Below, piece after piece: positions 6,871 through 13,946 of a stretch of 13,946 nucleotides of DNA (position 1 is the first letter of the stretch; the number at the start of each line of letters is the position of its first letter). The position numbers and the translations under genes were made by a program. The stretch is from an uncultured Rhodoplanes sp. (lineage in GTDB: Bacteria; Pseudomonadota; Alphaproteobacteria; Rhizobiales; Xanthobacteraceae), in NCBI GenBank assembly GCA_936924235.1, contig CAKZHN010000398.1, positions 1 to 13,946 of the forward strand. The letters are read 5' to 3'. The notes beneath the pieces are model-generated. The model did not search any database and had not been told where the DNA came from. It was given only the letters and a program-made list of their open reading frames with translations.

Positions 6871-7269
6871 ATGCAGTTGAACGATCCACTCGGCGATATG
6901 ATCGCGCGCATCACCAACGCTCAGATGCGCAAGAAGCCCAAGGTCTCGACCCCGGGCTCGCGGCTTCGCCTCAGCGTGCTCGACGTTCTCAAGAACGAGG
7001 GCTTCATTCGCGGCTACGCCAAGGTCGATCATGCCGATGGCCGCAGCGAGCTCGAGATCGAGCTGAAGTATTTCGACGGCCAGCCGGTGATCCGCGAGTT
7101 CTCGCGGGTTTCCAAGCCGGGCCGCCGGGTCTACGTCGCAGTCCGCAACCTGCCGCGCATCAACAACGGCCTCGGCGTGTCGATCCTGTCGACGCCCAAG
7201 GGCGTGATGGCTGATCACGACGCTCGCGATGCGAACGTCGGCGGCGAGCTGCTCTGCACCATATTCTGA
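6871..7269 (+). CDS. rpsH: 30S ribosomal protein S8
   Basis: S8 is a primary binding protein for the central domain of 16S rRNA (helices 21 and 25). In E. coli it also represses the spc operon by binding an rRNA-like site in the mRNA. The 132-residue protein starts MQLNDPLGDMIARITNAQMR. It contains SRLRLSVLDVLKNEGFIRGY and ends with the family C-terminal signature STPKGVMADHDARDANVGGE followed by LLCTIF. A near-perfect AGGAGG at 6860-6865 lies five bases before the ATG and overlaps the rpsN stop codon. I did not find an obvious S8-type operator near rplN-rplE, and this would need RNA structure comparison. Confidence 0.98.
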   Translation: MQLNDPLGDMIARITNAQMRKKPKVSTPGSRLRLSVLDVLKNEGFIRGYAKVDHADGRSELEIELKYFDGQPVIREFSRVSKPGRRVYVAVRNLPRINNGLGVSILSTPKGVMADHDARDANVGGELLCTIF

Positions 7270-7289
7270 TCGGGAAGAGGGAAACCACC

Positions 7290-7823
7290 ATGTCCCGTAT
7301 CGGCAAGAAGCCAGTTCCGGTGCCGTCCGGCGTCACCGCCAACGTCGAAGGCCAGACCGTCAAGGTCAAGGGCCCGAAGGGCGCGCTGCAGCTCGTGCTG
7401 CACGATGACGTCAAGGCCGCCATGGACAAGAGCGCGATCAAGATCGATCCGCGCTTTGAGACCAAGCGCGCGCGCTCGCAGTGGGGCACGGCGCGGACTT
7501 TGGTCAGCAATCTGATGACCGGCGTCACCAAGGGCTTCGAGGAGAAGCTCGAGATCACCGGCGTCGGCTATCGCGCGGCGGTGCAGGGAAAGAACCTGCA
7601 GCTGCAACTCGGCTACAGCCACGACGTCGTCTACCCGATCCCGGAAGGGATCGCGATCACCACCCCGAAGCCGACCGAAATCACCATCACCGGCTCGGAC
7701 AAGCAGCGGGTCGGCCAGGTGGCCGCCGAGATCCGCGACTTCCGCCCGCCGGAGCCCTACAAGGGCAAGGGCGTGAAGTACGCCGGCGAATACATCTTCC
7801 GCAAGGAAGGCAAGAAGAAGTAA
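7290..7823 (+). CDS. rplF: 50S ribosomal protein L6
   Basis: L6 binds helix 97 of 23S rRNA near the sarcin-ricin loop and the factor-binding site. At 177 aa it matches the family (176-178). It shows the duplicated L6 fold: a first domain from MSRIGKKPVPVPSGVTANVE to about residue 82, and a second domain with KLEITGVGYRAAVQGKNLQL. The C-terminal signature is PPEPYKGKGVKYAGEYIFRK, followed by a basic end. It follows rpsH by 20 nt, with GAAGAGGGAAA as a purine-rich ribosome binding site. Confidence 0.98.
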   Translation: MSRIGKKPVPVPSGVTANVEGQTVKVKGPKGALQLVLHDDVKAAMDKSAIKIDPRFETKRARSQWGTARTLVSNLMTGVTKGFEEKLEITGVGYRAAVQGKNLQLQLGYSHDVVYPIPEGIAITTPKPTEITITGSDKQRVGQVAAEIRDFRPPEPYKGKGVKYAGEYIFRKEGKKK

Positions 7824-7834
7824 CGGAGCGCGCC

Positions 7835-8191
7835 ATGCCGACAGTCAAGGACCGGGCCCTGCGCCGCAAGGGAAGCGTGCGCCGCGGCGTGAAGGCCGCC
7901 GCCAACGGGCGCAAGCGGCTTTCCGTGCACCGCTCGGGCAAGCACATCTACGCCCAGGTGATCGACGACGTGAAGGGCCAGACGCTCGCGTCGGCCTCGT
8001 CGCTCGAGAAGGACATGCGCTCCAAGTCGGGCGCCAATGTCGAGGCCGCCAAGGCGGTGGGCTCGCTGGTCGCCAAGCGTGCGATCGAGAAGGGCGTCAA
8101 GGATGTCGTGTTCGACCGCGGCGCCTATCGCTATCACGGCCGGATCAAGGCGCTCGGGGATGCCGCGCGCGAAGGTGGCCTGAACTTCTAA
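7835..8191 (+). CDS. rplR: 50S ribosomal protein L18
   Basis: L18 binds 5S rRNA with L5 and L25 and helps place it in the central protuberance. The start at ATG 7835 gives 118 aa (E. coli 117) beginning MPTVKDRALRRKGSVRRGVK, a basic 5S-binding N terminus. RLSVHRSGKHIYAQVIDDVK and the conserved end DRGAYRYHGRIKALGDAARE plus GGLNF follow. TAACGGAG between the rplF stop and this ATG supplies the ribosome binding site. The open frame upstream to 7481 is Arg/Gly/Ala-rich shadow sequence across rplF and is excluded. Confidence 0.97.
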   Translation: MPTVKDRALRRKGSVRRGVKAAANGRKRLSVHRSGKHIYAQVIDDVKGQTLASASSLEKDMRSKSGANVEAAKAVGSLVAKRAIEKGVKDVVFDRGAYRYHGRIKALGDAAREGGLNF

Positions 8192-8234
8192 CGGATGATG
8201 ACGGGCCGATCGCCCGAAGAGAGAGAAGACCGTT

Positions 8235-8849
8235 ATGGCACATGAACCCAGACGAGAGCGCGAAGGTGGCGGCGACCGTGAGCGTCGCGGCGACCGCGAG
8301 CGCCGCGGTGACCGCGGTGCCGACCGCGAGCAGAGCGAGTTCATCGACAAGCTCGTCCACATCAACCGCGTCGCCAAGGTGGTGAAGGGCGGCCGGCGCT
8401 TCGGCTTCGCTGCGCTCGTCATCGTCGGCGACCAGAAGGGCCGGGTCGGATTCGGTCACGGCAAGGCGCGCGAGGTGCCGGAGGCGATCCGCAAGGCCAC
8501 CGACGCCGCCAAGCGCAACGTCATGCGCGTGCCGCTGCGCGAAGGCCGCACGCTGCATCACGACGTGTTCGGCCGTCACGGCGCCGGCAAGGTGTTCCTG
8601 CGCGCGGCGCCTCCCGGAACCGGCATCATCGCCGGCGGCCCGATGCGCGCGGTGTTCGAATCCGTCGGCATGCAGGACGTGGTGGCGAAGTCGATCGGCT
8701 CGTCGAACCCCTACAACATGGTGCGCGCGACCTTCGACGCGCTGAAGCACCAGGACTCGCCGCGTTCGGTCGCGGCCCGCCGCAGCATCAAGGTTTCGAC
8801 GCTCCAGGCTCGCCGCCAGGGCGCCGACAGCGAAGCCGCGGCTGACTGA
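8235..8849 (+). CDS. rpsE: 30S ribosomal protein S5
   Basis: S5 sits at the back of the small subunit near the decoding region and the mRNA entry. Changes in it affect fidelity and spectinomycin sensitivity in other bacteria. The conserved N-terminal dsRNA-binding-like domain begins at about residue 35 (SEFIDKLVHINRVAKVVKGG, then RRFGFAALVIVGDQKGRVGF). The C-terminal domain contains HGAGKVFLRAAPPGTGIIAG. The protein has 204 residues against 167 in E. coli. Most of the difference is an N-terminal charged lead with tandem GDRERR units (residues 13-24, a third degenerate unit to 32), encoded by an 18-bp tandem repeat. Such Arg/Asp/Glu-rich leads are frequent in alphaproteobacterial S5. Confidence 0.97.
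   Translation: MAHEPRREREGGGDRERRGDRERRGDRGADREQSEFIDKLVHINRVAKVVKGGRRFGFAALVIVGDQKGRVGFGHGKAREVPEAIRKATDAAKRNVMRVPLREGRTLHHDVFGRHGAGKVFLRAAPPGTGIIAGGPMRAVFESVGMQDVVAKSIGSSNPYNMVRATFDALKHQDSPRSVAARRSIKVSTLQARRQGADSEAAAD
8271..8330 (+). repeat. 18-bp tandem repeat inside rpsE
   Basis: Two 18-bp units (8271-8288 and 8289-8306) encode GDRERR twice and differ only at T/C third positions. A degenerate third unit begins at 8307 (GDRGAD) and its GACCGCGAG core reappears at 8322-8330. The repeat is in frame, so changes in unit number would alter only the length of the charged S5 N terminus. Confidence 0.75.
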
Positions 8850-8863
8850 GCGGGAGACTGAAC

Positions 8864-9055
8864 ATGGCCTCTGGCAAGACCATCAAGATCGAGCAGATCG
8901 GCAGTCCGATCCGCCGCGAGGAGAGTCAGCGCGCGACCCTGGTCGGGCTCGGGCTGAACAAGATCGGCCGCAGCGCCGAAGTGCCGGATACGCCGGCGAC
9001 CCGCGGCATGCTCACCAAGGTGAAGCACCTCGTCCGCGTGGTGGACGGCAAGTAA
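8864..9055 (+). CDS. rpmD: 50S ribosomal protein L30
   Basis: L30 is a small, non-essential large-subunit protein near 23S rRNA domain II. The 63-residue protein (family 58-65) carries the L30 pattern TIKIEQIGSPIRREESQRAT followed by LVGLGLNKIGRSAEVPDTPA and the closing VKHLVRVVDGK. It lies 14 nt after rpsE, with a CGGGAG ribosome binding site, in the expected rpsE-rpmD-rplO order. No anomalies are seen. Confidence 0.97.
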   Translation: MASGKTIKIEQIGSPIRREESQRATLVGLGLNKIGRSAEVPDTPATRGMLTKVKHLVRVVDGK

Positions 9056-9067
9056 GGAGAAGCGGCG

Positions 9068-9559
9068 ATGAAGCTCAACGAGATCGCCCCGCGTCCGGGC
9101 GCGCGCAAGAAGCGCTTCCGCATCGGTCGCGGCATTGGCTCGGGCGCCGGCAAGACCGGCGGCCGCGGCGGCAAGGGTCAGACCGCGCGCACCGGCGTGC
9201 GCATCAAGGGCTTCGAGGGCGGCCAGATGCCGCTGCATCGCCGCCTGCCGAAGCGCGGCTTCAAGAACACCGCGTTCCAGCTCAAGCTGAACGAGGTCAA
9301 TCTCGGCAAGGTGCAGGCCGCGATCGACGCCAAGCTCCTTGACGCGGGCGCGACCGTCGACGTCGCTGCGCTGATCAAGGCCGGCCTCCTGCGCCGCGCC
9401 AAGGACGGCGTGCGCCTGCTGGGCAATGGCGAGATCAAGGCCAAGGTCGCTTTCGAGGTCTATGGCGCCTCCAAGTCCGCCGTCGAGGCGGTCGAGAAGG
9501 CCGGCGGCTCGGTCAAGATCCTGGCTCCGAAGCGCGAAGAGGGCGAGAAGGCCGCCTGA
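9068..9559 (+). CDS. rplO: 50S ribosomal protein L15
   Basis: L15 is a late-assembly protein that threads a long glycine-rich N-terminal arm into 23S rRNA. The arm is clear (MKLNEIAPRPGARKKRFRIG, then GIGSGAGKTGGRGGKGQTAR and FEGGQMPLHRRLPKRGFKN), followed by the globular domain with VEAVEKAGGSVKIL near the end. At 163 aa it is slightly longer than in E. coli (144) but usual for alphaproteobacteria. AGGAG at 9055-9059 overlaps the rpmD stop. The stop at 9557-9559 is followed within six bases by a strong hairpin, which marks the end of the tightly packed run of spc genes. Confidence 0.98.
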   Translation: MKLNEIAPRPGARKKRFRIGRGIGSGAGKTGGRGGKGQTARTGVRIKGFEGGQMPLHRRLPKRGFKNTAFQLKLNEVNLGKVQAAIDAKLLDAGATVDVAALIKAGLLRRAKDGVRLLGNGEIKAKVAFEVYGASKSAVEAVEKAGGSVKILAPKREEGEKAA

Positions 9560-9564
9560 TCGGC

Positions 9565-9587
9565 TTCGCCCGGCTGGCCCGGGCGAA
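9565..9587 (+). terminator. GC-rich stem-loop after rplO (possible attenuator)
   Basis: TTCGCCCGG (9565-9573) and CCGGGCGAA (9579-9587) form a perfect 9-bp stem with a 5-nt loop, starting six bases after the rplO stop. The 3' flank is ATCCGGCGGG, without a T-run, so it is not a canonical intrinsic terminator. It could pause or partly terminate transcription, or protect the 3' end of a processed rplO-side mRNA. The structure is seen directly; its role is inferred. Confidence 0.5.
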
Positions 9588-9605
9588 ATCCGGCGGGCGT
9601 GGATT

Positions 9606-9620
9606 TGCATCGGACATGCA
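9606..9620 (+). other. Short dyad in the rplO-secY leader
   Basis: TGCAT (9606-9610) and ATGCA (9616-9620) form an inverted repeat around CGGAC. It could be a small hairpin between the two larger ones or a DNA operator half-site pair. Only 5 bp pair, so chance occurrence is possible. Confidence 0.3.
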
Positions 9621-9630
9621 CCACATAGAG

Positions 9631-9679
9631 ACCACCAACGACGGATGCCCCCATTTGCGGGGGCATGGTCTGTTGGGGT
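9631..9679 (+). promoter_or_regulatory. Extended stem-loop in the secY leader
   Basis: The core is a perfect 8-bp stem, ATGCCCCC (9645-9652) with GGGGGCAT (9659-9666), around the loop ATTTGC. Below it is a symmetrical 5x5 internal loop, then CCAAC (9635-9639) with GTTGG (9672-9676), and after a bulged A, ACC (9631-9633) with GGT (9677-9679). No T-run follows. The arrangement resembles a structured mRNA leader rather than a terminator. It ends 15 nt before the secY ribosome binding site, so it could affect secY translation or separate SecY output from the ribosomal proteins. Confidence 0.5.
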
Positions 9680-9697
9680 AGGGCGGGGCGAAACGGG
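9675..9697 (+). promoter_or_regulatory. G-quadruplex-type motif over the secY RBS
   Basis: Four runs of at least three G follow each other on the sense strand: GGGG (9675-9678), GGG (9681-9683), GGGG (9685-9688) and GGG (9695-9697), with loops of 2, 1 and 6 nt. This fits the standard G3+N1-7 pattern. The last run is part of the secY ribosome binding site GGGAG (9695-9699), six bases before the ATG. The first run also belongs to the 3' arm of the stem-loop at 9631-9679, so the two structures compete. Folding in the cell is unproven. Confidence 0.4.
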
Positions 9698-9705
9698 AGC
9701 TCTCA

Positions 9706-11033
<1,328 letters not shown>

Positions 11034-11037
<4 letters not shown>

Positions 11038-11867
11038 GGATTGTTCTGCTCGGTCCGCCGGGGGCCGGCAAGGGCACGCAAGCCAAGGAACTGGTCTCGA
11101 AATACGGCATTGTGCAGCTCTCCACCGGCGACATGTTGCGTGCGGCCGTCGCGGCCGGCACGCCGGTTGGCTTGAAGGCCAAGGACATCATGGCGCGGGG
11201 CGATCTCTGCCCCGATGAGGTCGTGGTGCAGATCGTGGCGGACCGCATCGAGCAGCCCGACGCCCGCAACGGCTTCATCCTGGATGGCTTCCCGCGCACC
11301 GTGCCGCAGGCCGAGGCGCTCGACCGGATGCTGTCCAAGAAGAAGCTCCGGCTCGACGCCGTGGTCGAGCTCAAGGTCGATCCGGACATCCTGGTGCGCC
11401 GGATCGAGAATCGCGTCGAGCAGATGAAGCTCCGCGGCGAGCCGCTGCGGGCGGACGACAACCCGGAGATCCTCAAGCAGCGTCTGGCCGCCTACGGCGC
11501 CCAGACTGCCCCGCTGGTGAGCTATTACCAGGGCCGGGGGACGCTGCGCACGGTTGACGGCATGGCCTCGATCTCCGACGTGGGCGCCGCGATCAACCGG
11601 GCCCTGGCCGATGCCGCATTCCGCCCGGTGGAAAAGTCCACCTCGGGCTCCCGGAAAGCCGCTCCGGCCCGCAAGGCTGCACCCCGGAAATCGGCCGGCT
11701 CAGCCCGGAAAAAGGCCCCTGCAAAGGCCAAAACGACGGCCAAGGCCGCCAAAAGCGCTCGCCGCAAGCCCGCCGCCAAGGCAGCCCCCCGGACGGCCTC
11801 CCGGAGGCCGGCCAAAGTGTCCAAAAAAAGCCGGAAATCTGCGCGGGGGCGGAGGTTGACGAAGTGA
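11034..11867 (+). CDS. adk: Adenylate kinase with histone H1-like C-terminal tail
   Basis: Adenylate kinase converts ATP + AMP to 2 ADP in the cytoplasm and balances adenine nucleotides. Residues 1-196 are a complete short-LID enzyme as in alphaproteobacteria: P-loop GPPGAGKGTQ (7-16), AMP-site STGDMLR (30-36), FILDGFPRT (81-89), and RADDNPEILKQRL (139-151) replacing the long LID; no zinc-site cysteines are present. From about 197 a tail follows to residue 277. Residues 201-277 hold 30 Lys/Arg, 21 Ala and no Asp/Glu, in Lys-Ala-Pro-Arg patterns like histone H1 tails. Lys is AAA in 9 of 17 codons and Arg mainly CGG or AGG (10 of 13), unlike the AAG/CGC habit of neighbouring ribosomal genes. 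The ATG overlaps the secY stop (ATGA), with GCAGGA as ribosome binding site. The kinase assignment is secure; the tail's role is unknown. Confidence 0.96.
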
Positions 11868-11886
11868 GGCGGAATCCCCTAATAAC
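11856..11886 (+). promoter_or_regulatory. Candidate sigma70 promoter for the alpha block
   Basis: TTGACG (11856-11861, five of six matches to the -35 consensus) lies in the last codons of adk. An AT-rich stretch TAATAAC (11880-11886) follows 18-19 nt downstream as a weak -10. It is the most AT-rich patch in the area and would give a leader of roughly 150-160 nt before rpsM. A second TTGACG at 11975-11980 has no acceptable -10 at 17 nt. Motif match only. Confidence 0.35.
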
Positions 11887-12050
11887 TCGCAATCCAGTCG
11901 GACCCAGTTCGAACGATGCCTGCCCCAGAGGAGTGGTTGGGGAGGGCGTCGCATTATCGCTTGGAATCCCCGTTTTGACGGCTTCCCGGCGGCTCGAAAC
12001 AGGTAGAGGCGGCAAGGCGAAAAACGGCCTGCCGAAACAGGAGTGAAGTC
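11868..12050 (+). other. adk-rpsM intergenic leader
   Basis: This is the longest non-coding stretch in the window. GGAATCCCC occurs twice (11871-11879 and 11963-11971). Between the copies, CCCCA (11923-11927) can pair with TGGGG (11938-11942), while GGGGA (11939-11943) could instead pair with the TCCCC of either repeat, so mutually exclusive folds are possible. Near the end, CCTG (12028-12031) can pair with CAGG (12038-12041), which covers part of the rpsM ribosome binding site AGGAG (12039-12043). In E. coli the alpha-operon leader is bound by S4. rpsD, which encodes S4, is not in this cluster here, so any control may differ. All pairings were found by eye. Confidence 0.35.
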
Positions 12051-12425
<375 letters not shown>

Positions 12426-12482
12426 CGCTCAAACAGCATTTGGATCGGCCCGCCTGCATGCGCGGCCGCGAAAGGATCATCA

Positions 12483-12881
12483 ATGGGTAAGGAAGCCACA
12501 CCGACTGGGCGCGTCCGCCGCCGCGAGCGCAAGAACATTGCCTCGGGCGTCGCGCACGTGAACGCGTCGTTCAACAACACCATGATCACCATCACCGACG
12601 CCCAGGGCAACGCCATTGCCTGGTCGTCGGCGGGCACCATGGGCTTCAAGGGCTCGCGCAAGTCGACGCCCTACGCGGCTCAGATGGCGGCAGAAGACGC
12701 CGCTAAGAAGGCCGCCGAGCATGGCATGCGCCAGCTCGAGGTCGAGGTCGCGGGTCCGGGCTCGGGCCGCGAGTCGGCGCTCCGCGCGCTGCAGGCCGCG
12801 GGCTTCACCGTGACGTCGATCCGCGACGTGACGCCAATCCCGCACAACGGCTGCCGGCCGAGAAAGCGTCGGCGCGTATGA
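12483..12881 (+). CDS. rpsK: 30S ribosomal protein S11
   Basis: S11 lies on the small-subunit platform and supports mRNA selection at the E site. The protein has 132 residues (E. coli 129) and reads MGKEATPTGRVRRRERKNIA, then GVAHVNASFNNTMITITDAQ. The family signature region RQLEVEVAGPGSGRESALRA leads to the conserved end SIRDVTPIPHNGCRPRKRRR plus V. AAAGGA at 12471-12476 is the ribosome binding site. The 57-nt gap before it contains the 10-bp palindrome CGCGGCCGCG (12461-12470). The stop overlaps a possible upstream rpoA start (ATGA at 12878). rpsD, found between rpsK and rpoA in E. coli, is absent. Confidence 0.98.
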   Translation: MGKEATPTGRVRRRERKNIASGVAHVNASFNNTMITITDAQGNAIAWSSAGTMGFKGSRKSTPYAAQMAAEDAAKKAAEHGMRQLEVEVAGPGSGRESALRALQAAGFTVTSIRDVTPIPHNGCRPRKRRRV

Positions 12882-12892
12882 GCGATACTTTT

Positions 12893-12947
12893 GTCCGGCC
12901 TGCGGACGGGCAGGCTGCCGCCGACAATTCCCACGGGGCGGAGTGGG
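12893..12947 (+). other. Two hairpins in the rpsK-rpoA spacer
   Basis: GTCCG (12893-12897) pairs with CGGAC (12903-12907) around a 5-nt loop, and CCCAC (12930-12934) pairs with GTGGG (12943-12947) around an 8-nt loop. Neither is followed by a T-run. They suggest that this stretch acts as an RNA leader of rpoA. If the long RpoA start at 12878 is used, the stretch is also coding. Stems of 5 bp are short, so chance cannot be excluded. Confidence 0.3.
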
Positions 12948-12976
12948 GTGCGCCGAAAAGCGCGCCACTCAATACG

Positions 12977-13946
12977 ATGGGTGCAAACGTGATCCAGAAG
13001 AACTGGCAGGAACTGATCAAGCCGAACAAGCTCCAGGTCTCGGCGGGCTTCGACGCGAAGAAGACCGCGACGGTCATCGCCGAGCCGCTCGAGCGTGGCT
13101 TTGGCGTGACGCTCGGCAACGCGCTGCGGCGCATTCTGCTGTCGTCTCTGCAGGGCGCGGCGGTGCAGTCGGTGCACATCGACGGCGTGCTGCATGAGTT
13201 CTCGTCGATCGCGGGCGTCCGCGAGGACGTGACCGACATCGTGCTCAACATCAAGGACATCGCCATCAAGATGCAGGGCGATGGCCCCAAGCGCATGGTG
13301 GTCAAGAAGTCCGGCCCGGGCACCGTGACGGCGGGCGACATCCAGACCGTCGGCGACATCGTGGTGCTCAACCCCGACCTCGTGCTCTGCACGCTGGACG
13401 AGGGCGCCGAGATCCGCATGGAGTTCACGGTCAACACCGGCAAGGGCTACGTGCCAGCCGAGCGCAATCGTCCCGAGGACGCACCGATCGGGCTGATCCC
13501 GGTCGACAGCCTGTTCTCGCCGGTCCGCAAGGTCTCCTACAAGGTCGAGAACACCCGCGAGGGCCAGATCCTCGACTACGACAAGCTGACCATGACGATC
13601 GAGACCAACGGTGCGGTTGGCCCCGAGGACGCGCTGGCTTACGCCGCGCGCATCCTGCAGGACCAGCTCAACGTGTTCGTCAACTTCGAGGAGCCCCGCA
13701 AGGAGCAGGCCCAGGAAGCGATCCCGGACCTCGCCTTCAACCCGGCGTTCCTCAAGAAGGTCGACGAGCTCGAGCTCAGCGTCCGTTCGGCGAACTGTCT
13801 CAAGAACGACAATATCGTCTACATCGGCGATCTCGTTCAGAAGACCGAAGCCGAGATGCTGCGCACCCCGAACTTCGGCCGCAAGTCGCTCAACGAGATC
13901 AAGGAAGTGCTCGCCGGCATGGGCCTGCATCTCGGCATGGACATCC
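12977..13946 (+). CDS. rpoA: RNA polymerase alpha subunit (3' end outside window)
   Basis: Alpha dimers start RNA polymerase assembly, and the C-terminal domain binds UP elements and activators. The 323 visible codons cover the N-terminal domain (MGANVIQKNWQELIKPNKLQ, then EPLERGFGVTLGNALRRILL and SSLQGAAVQSVHIDGVLHEF) and most of the C-terminal domain (ELSVRSANCLKNDNIVYIGD). Arg270 is equivalent to E. coli Arg265, the main DNA-contact residue. About 16 codons are missing at the 3' end compared with typical alphaproteobacterial RpoA of about 339 aa. I chose ATG 12977 because MG..VIQKNWQELI matches the usual family start, although no clear ribosome binding site precedes it. The frame stays open upstream to ATG 12878, overlapping the rpsK stop, which would add 33 residues. 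Confidence 0.95.
   Translation, partial: MGANVIQKNWQELIKPNKLQVSAGFDAKKTATVIAEPLERGFGVTLGNALRRILLSSLQGAAVQSVHIDGVLHEFSSIAGVREDVTDIVLNIKDIAIKMQGDGPKRMVVKKSGPGTVTAGDIQTVGDIVVLNPDLVLCTLDEGAEIRMEFTVNTGKGYVPAERNRPEDAPIGLIPVDSLFSPVRKVSYKVENTREGQILDYDKLTMTIETNGAVGPEDALAYAARILQDQLNVFVNFEEPRKEQAQEAIPDLAFNPAFLKKVDELELSVRSANCLKNDNIVYIGDLVQKTEAEMLRTPNFGRKSLNEIKEVLAGMGLHLGMDI

Noticed and set aside
9605..9631. Promoter for secY (TTGCAT with TAGAGA)
   Set aside because: The spacer is only 15 nt and both boxes are poor matches.
9560..9705. Intrinsic terminator separating rplO from secY
   Set aside because: Both strong stems lack a downstream T-run; secY is normally co-transcribed with the spc genes, so I list them as structures with uncertain role.
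11864..12046. 60-codon + strand open frame between adk and rpsM, considered as a leader peptide
   Set aside because: It starts at a GTG inside the adk end without a dedicated ribosome binding site, has mixed codon use, and no regulatory residue run such as repeated rare codons.
12461..12470. 10-bp palindrome CGCGGCCGCG before rpsK as an operator
   Set aside because: A pure G/C palindrome of this size is likely by chance in such DNA, and no second copy is seen in the window.
12680..13930. Long open frame on the - strand (416 codons) opposite rpsK and rpoA
   Set aside because: Shadow of conserved genes; no motif or plausible ribosome binding site.

Overview
The window is an almost gapless stretch of the conserved bacterial S10-spc-alpha ribosomal protein supercluster, with every gene on the + strand. 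The gene order, the long cysteine-poor S14, the short-LID adenylate kinase between secY and rpsM, the absence of rpmJ, infA and rpsD, and the family-specific sequences (for example the MG..VIQKNWQELI start of RpoA) point to an alphaproteobacterium. The high-GC, C/G-ending codon use suits the Hyphomicrobiales (Rhizobiales), near the Bradyrhizobium/Rhodopseudomonas/Xanthobacteraceae group. The genus cannot be fixed from the sequence alone.

Layout: (1) S10 part, 6-5063: rplC, rplD, rplW, rplB, rpsS, rplV, rpsC, rplP, rpmC, rpsQ; rpsJ would be expected just upstream of the window. (2) spc part, 5105-11037: rplN, rplX, rplE, rpsN, rpsH, rplF, rplR, rpsE, rpmD, rplO, secY. (3) adk, translationally coupled to secY. 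(4) alpha part, 12051 to the end: rpsM, rpsK and rpoA, with rpoA cut off by the window edge about 16 codons before its expected end. There are 24 complete genes and one partial gene. Most gaps are below 60 nt and several genes overlap, so the region probably works as one or a few long mRNAs that co-produce 50S and 30S proteins, the Sec channel pore, a nucleotide-balancing enzyme and the RNA polymerase alpha subunit.

No stretch longer than 300 nt lacks a gene. The notable non-coding stretches are 9560-9705 (rplO-secY, 146 nt), 11868-12050 (adk-rpsM, 183 nt) and 12882-12976 (rpsK-rpoA, 95 nt). The first holds two strong stem-loops, a smaller dyad and a G-quadruplex-type motif overlapping the secY ribosome binding site. 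The second holds a candidate alpha-operon promoter and alternative pairings.

This is core, not accessory, DNA, and I see no mobile element, CRISPR array, tRNA or undescribed multi-gene system. What stands out is that several universally conserved proteins carry low-complexity Ala/Lys/Pro/Arg-rich tails absent from typical homologues: L5 at the N terminus, L29, S17 and L3 at the C terminus, and above all adenylate kinase, whose 77-residue C-terminal tail has 30 basic and no acidic residues, like a histone H1 tail. RpoA may also have a 33-residue N-terminal extension reaching back to the rpsK stop codon.
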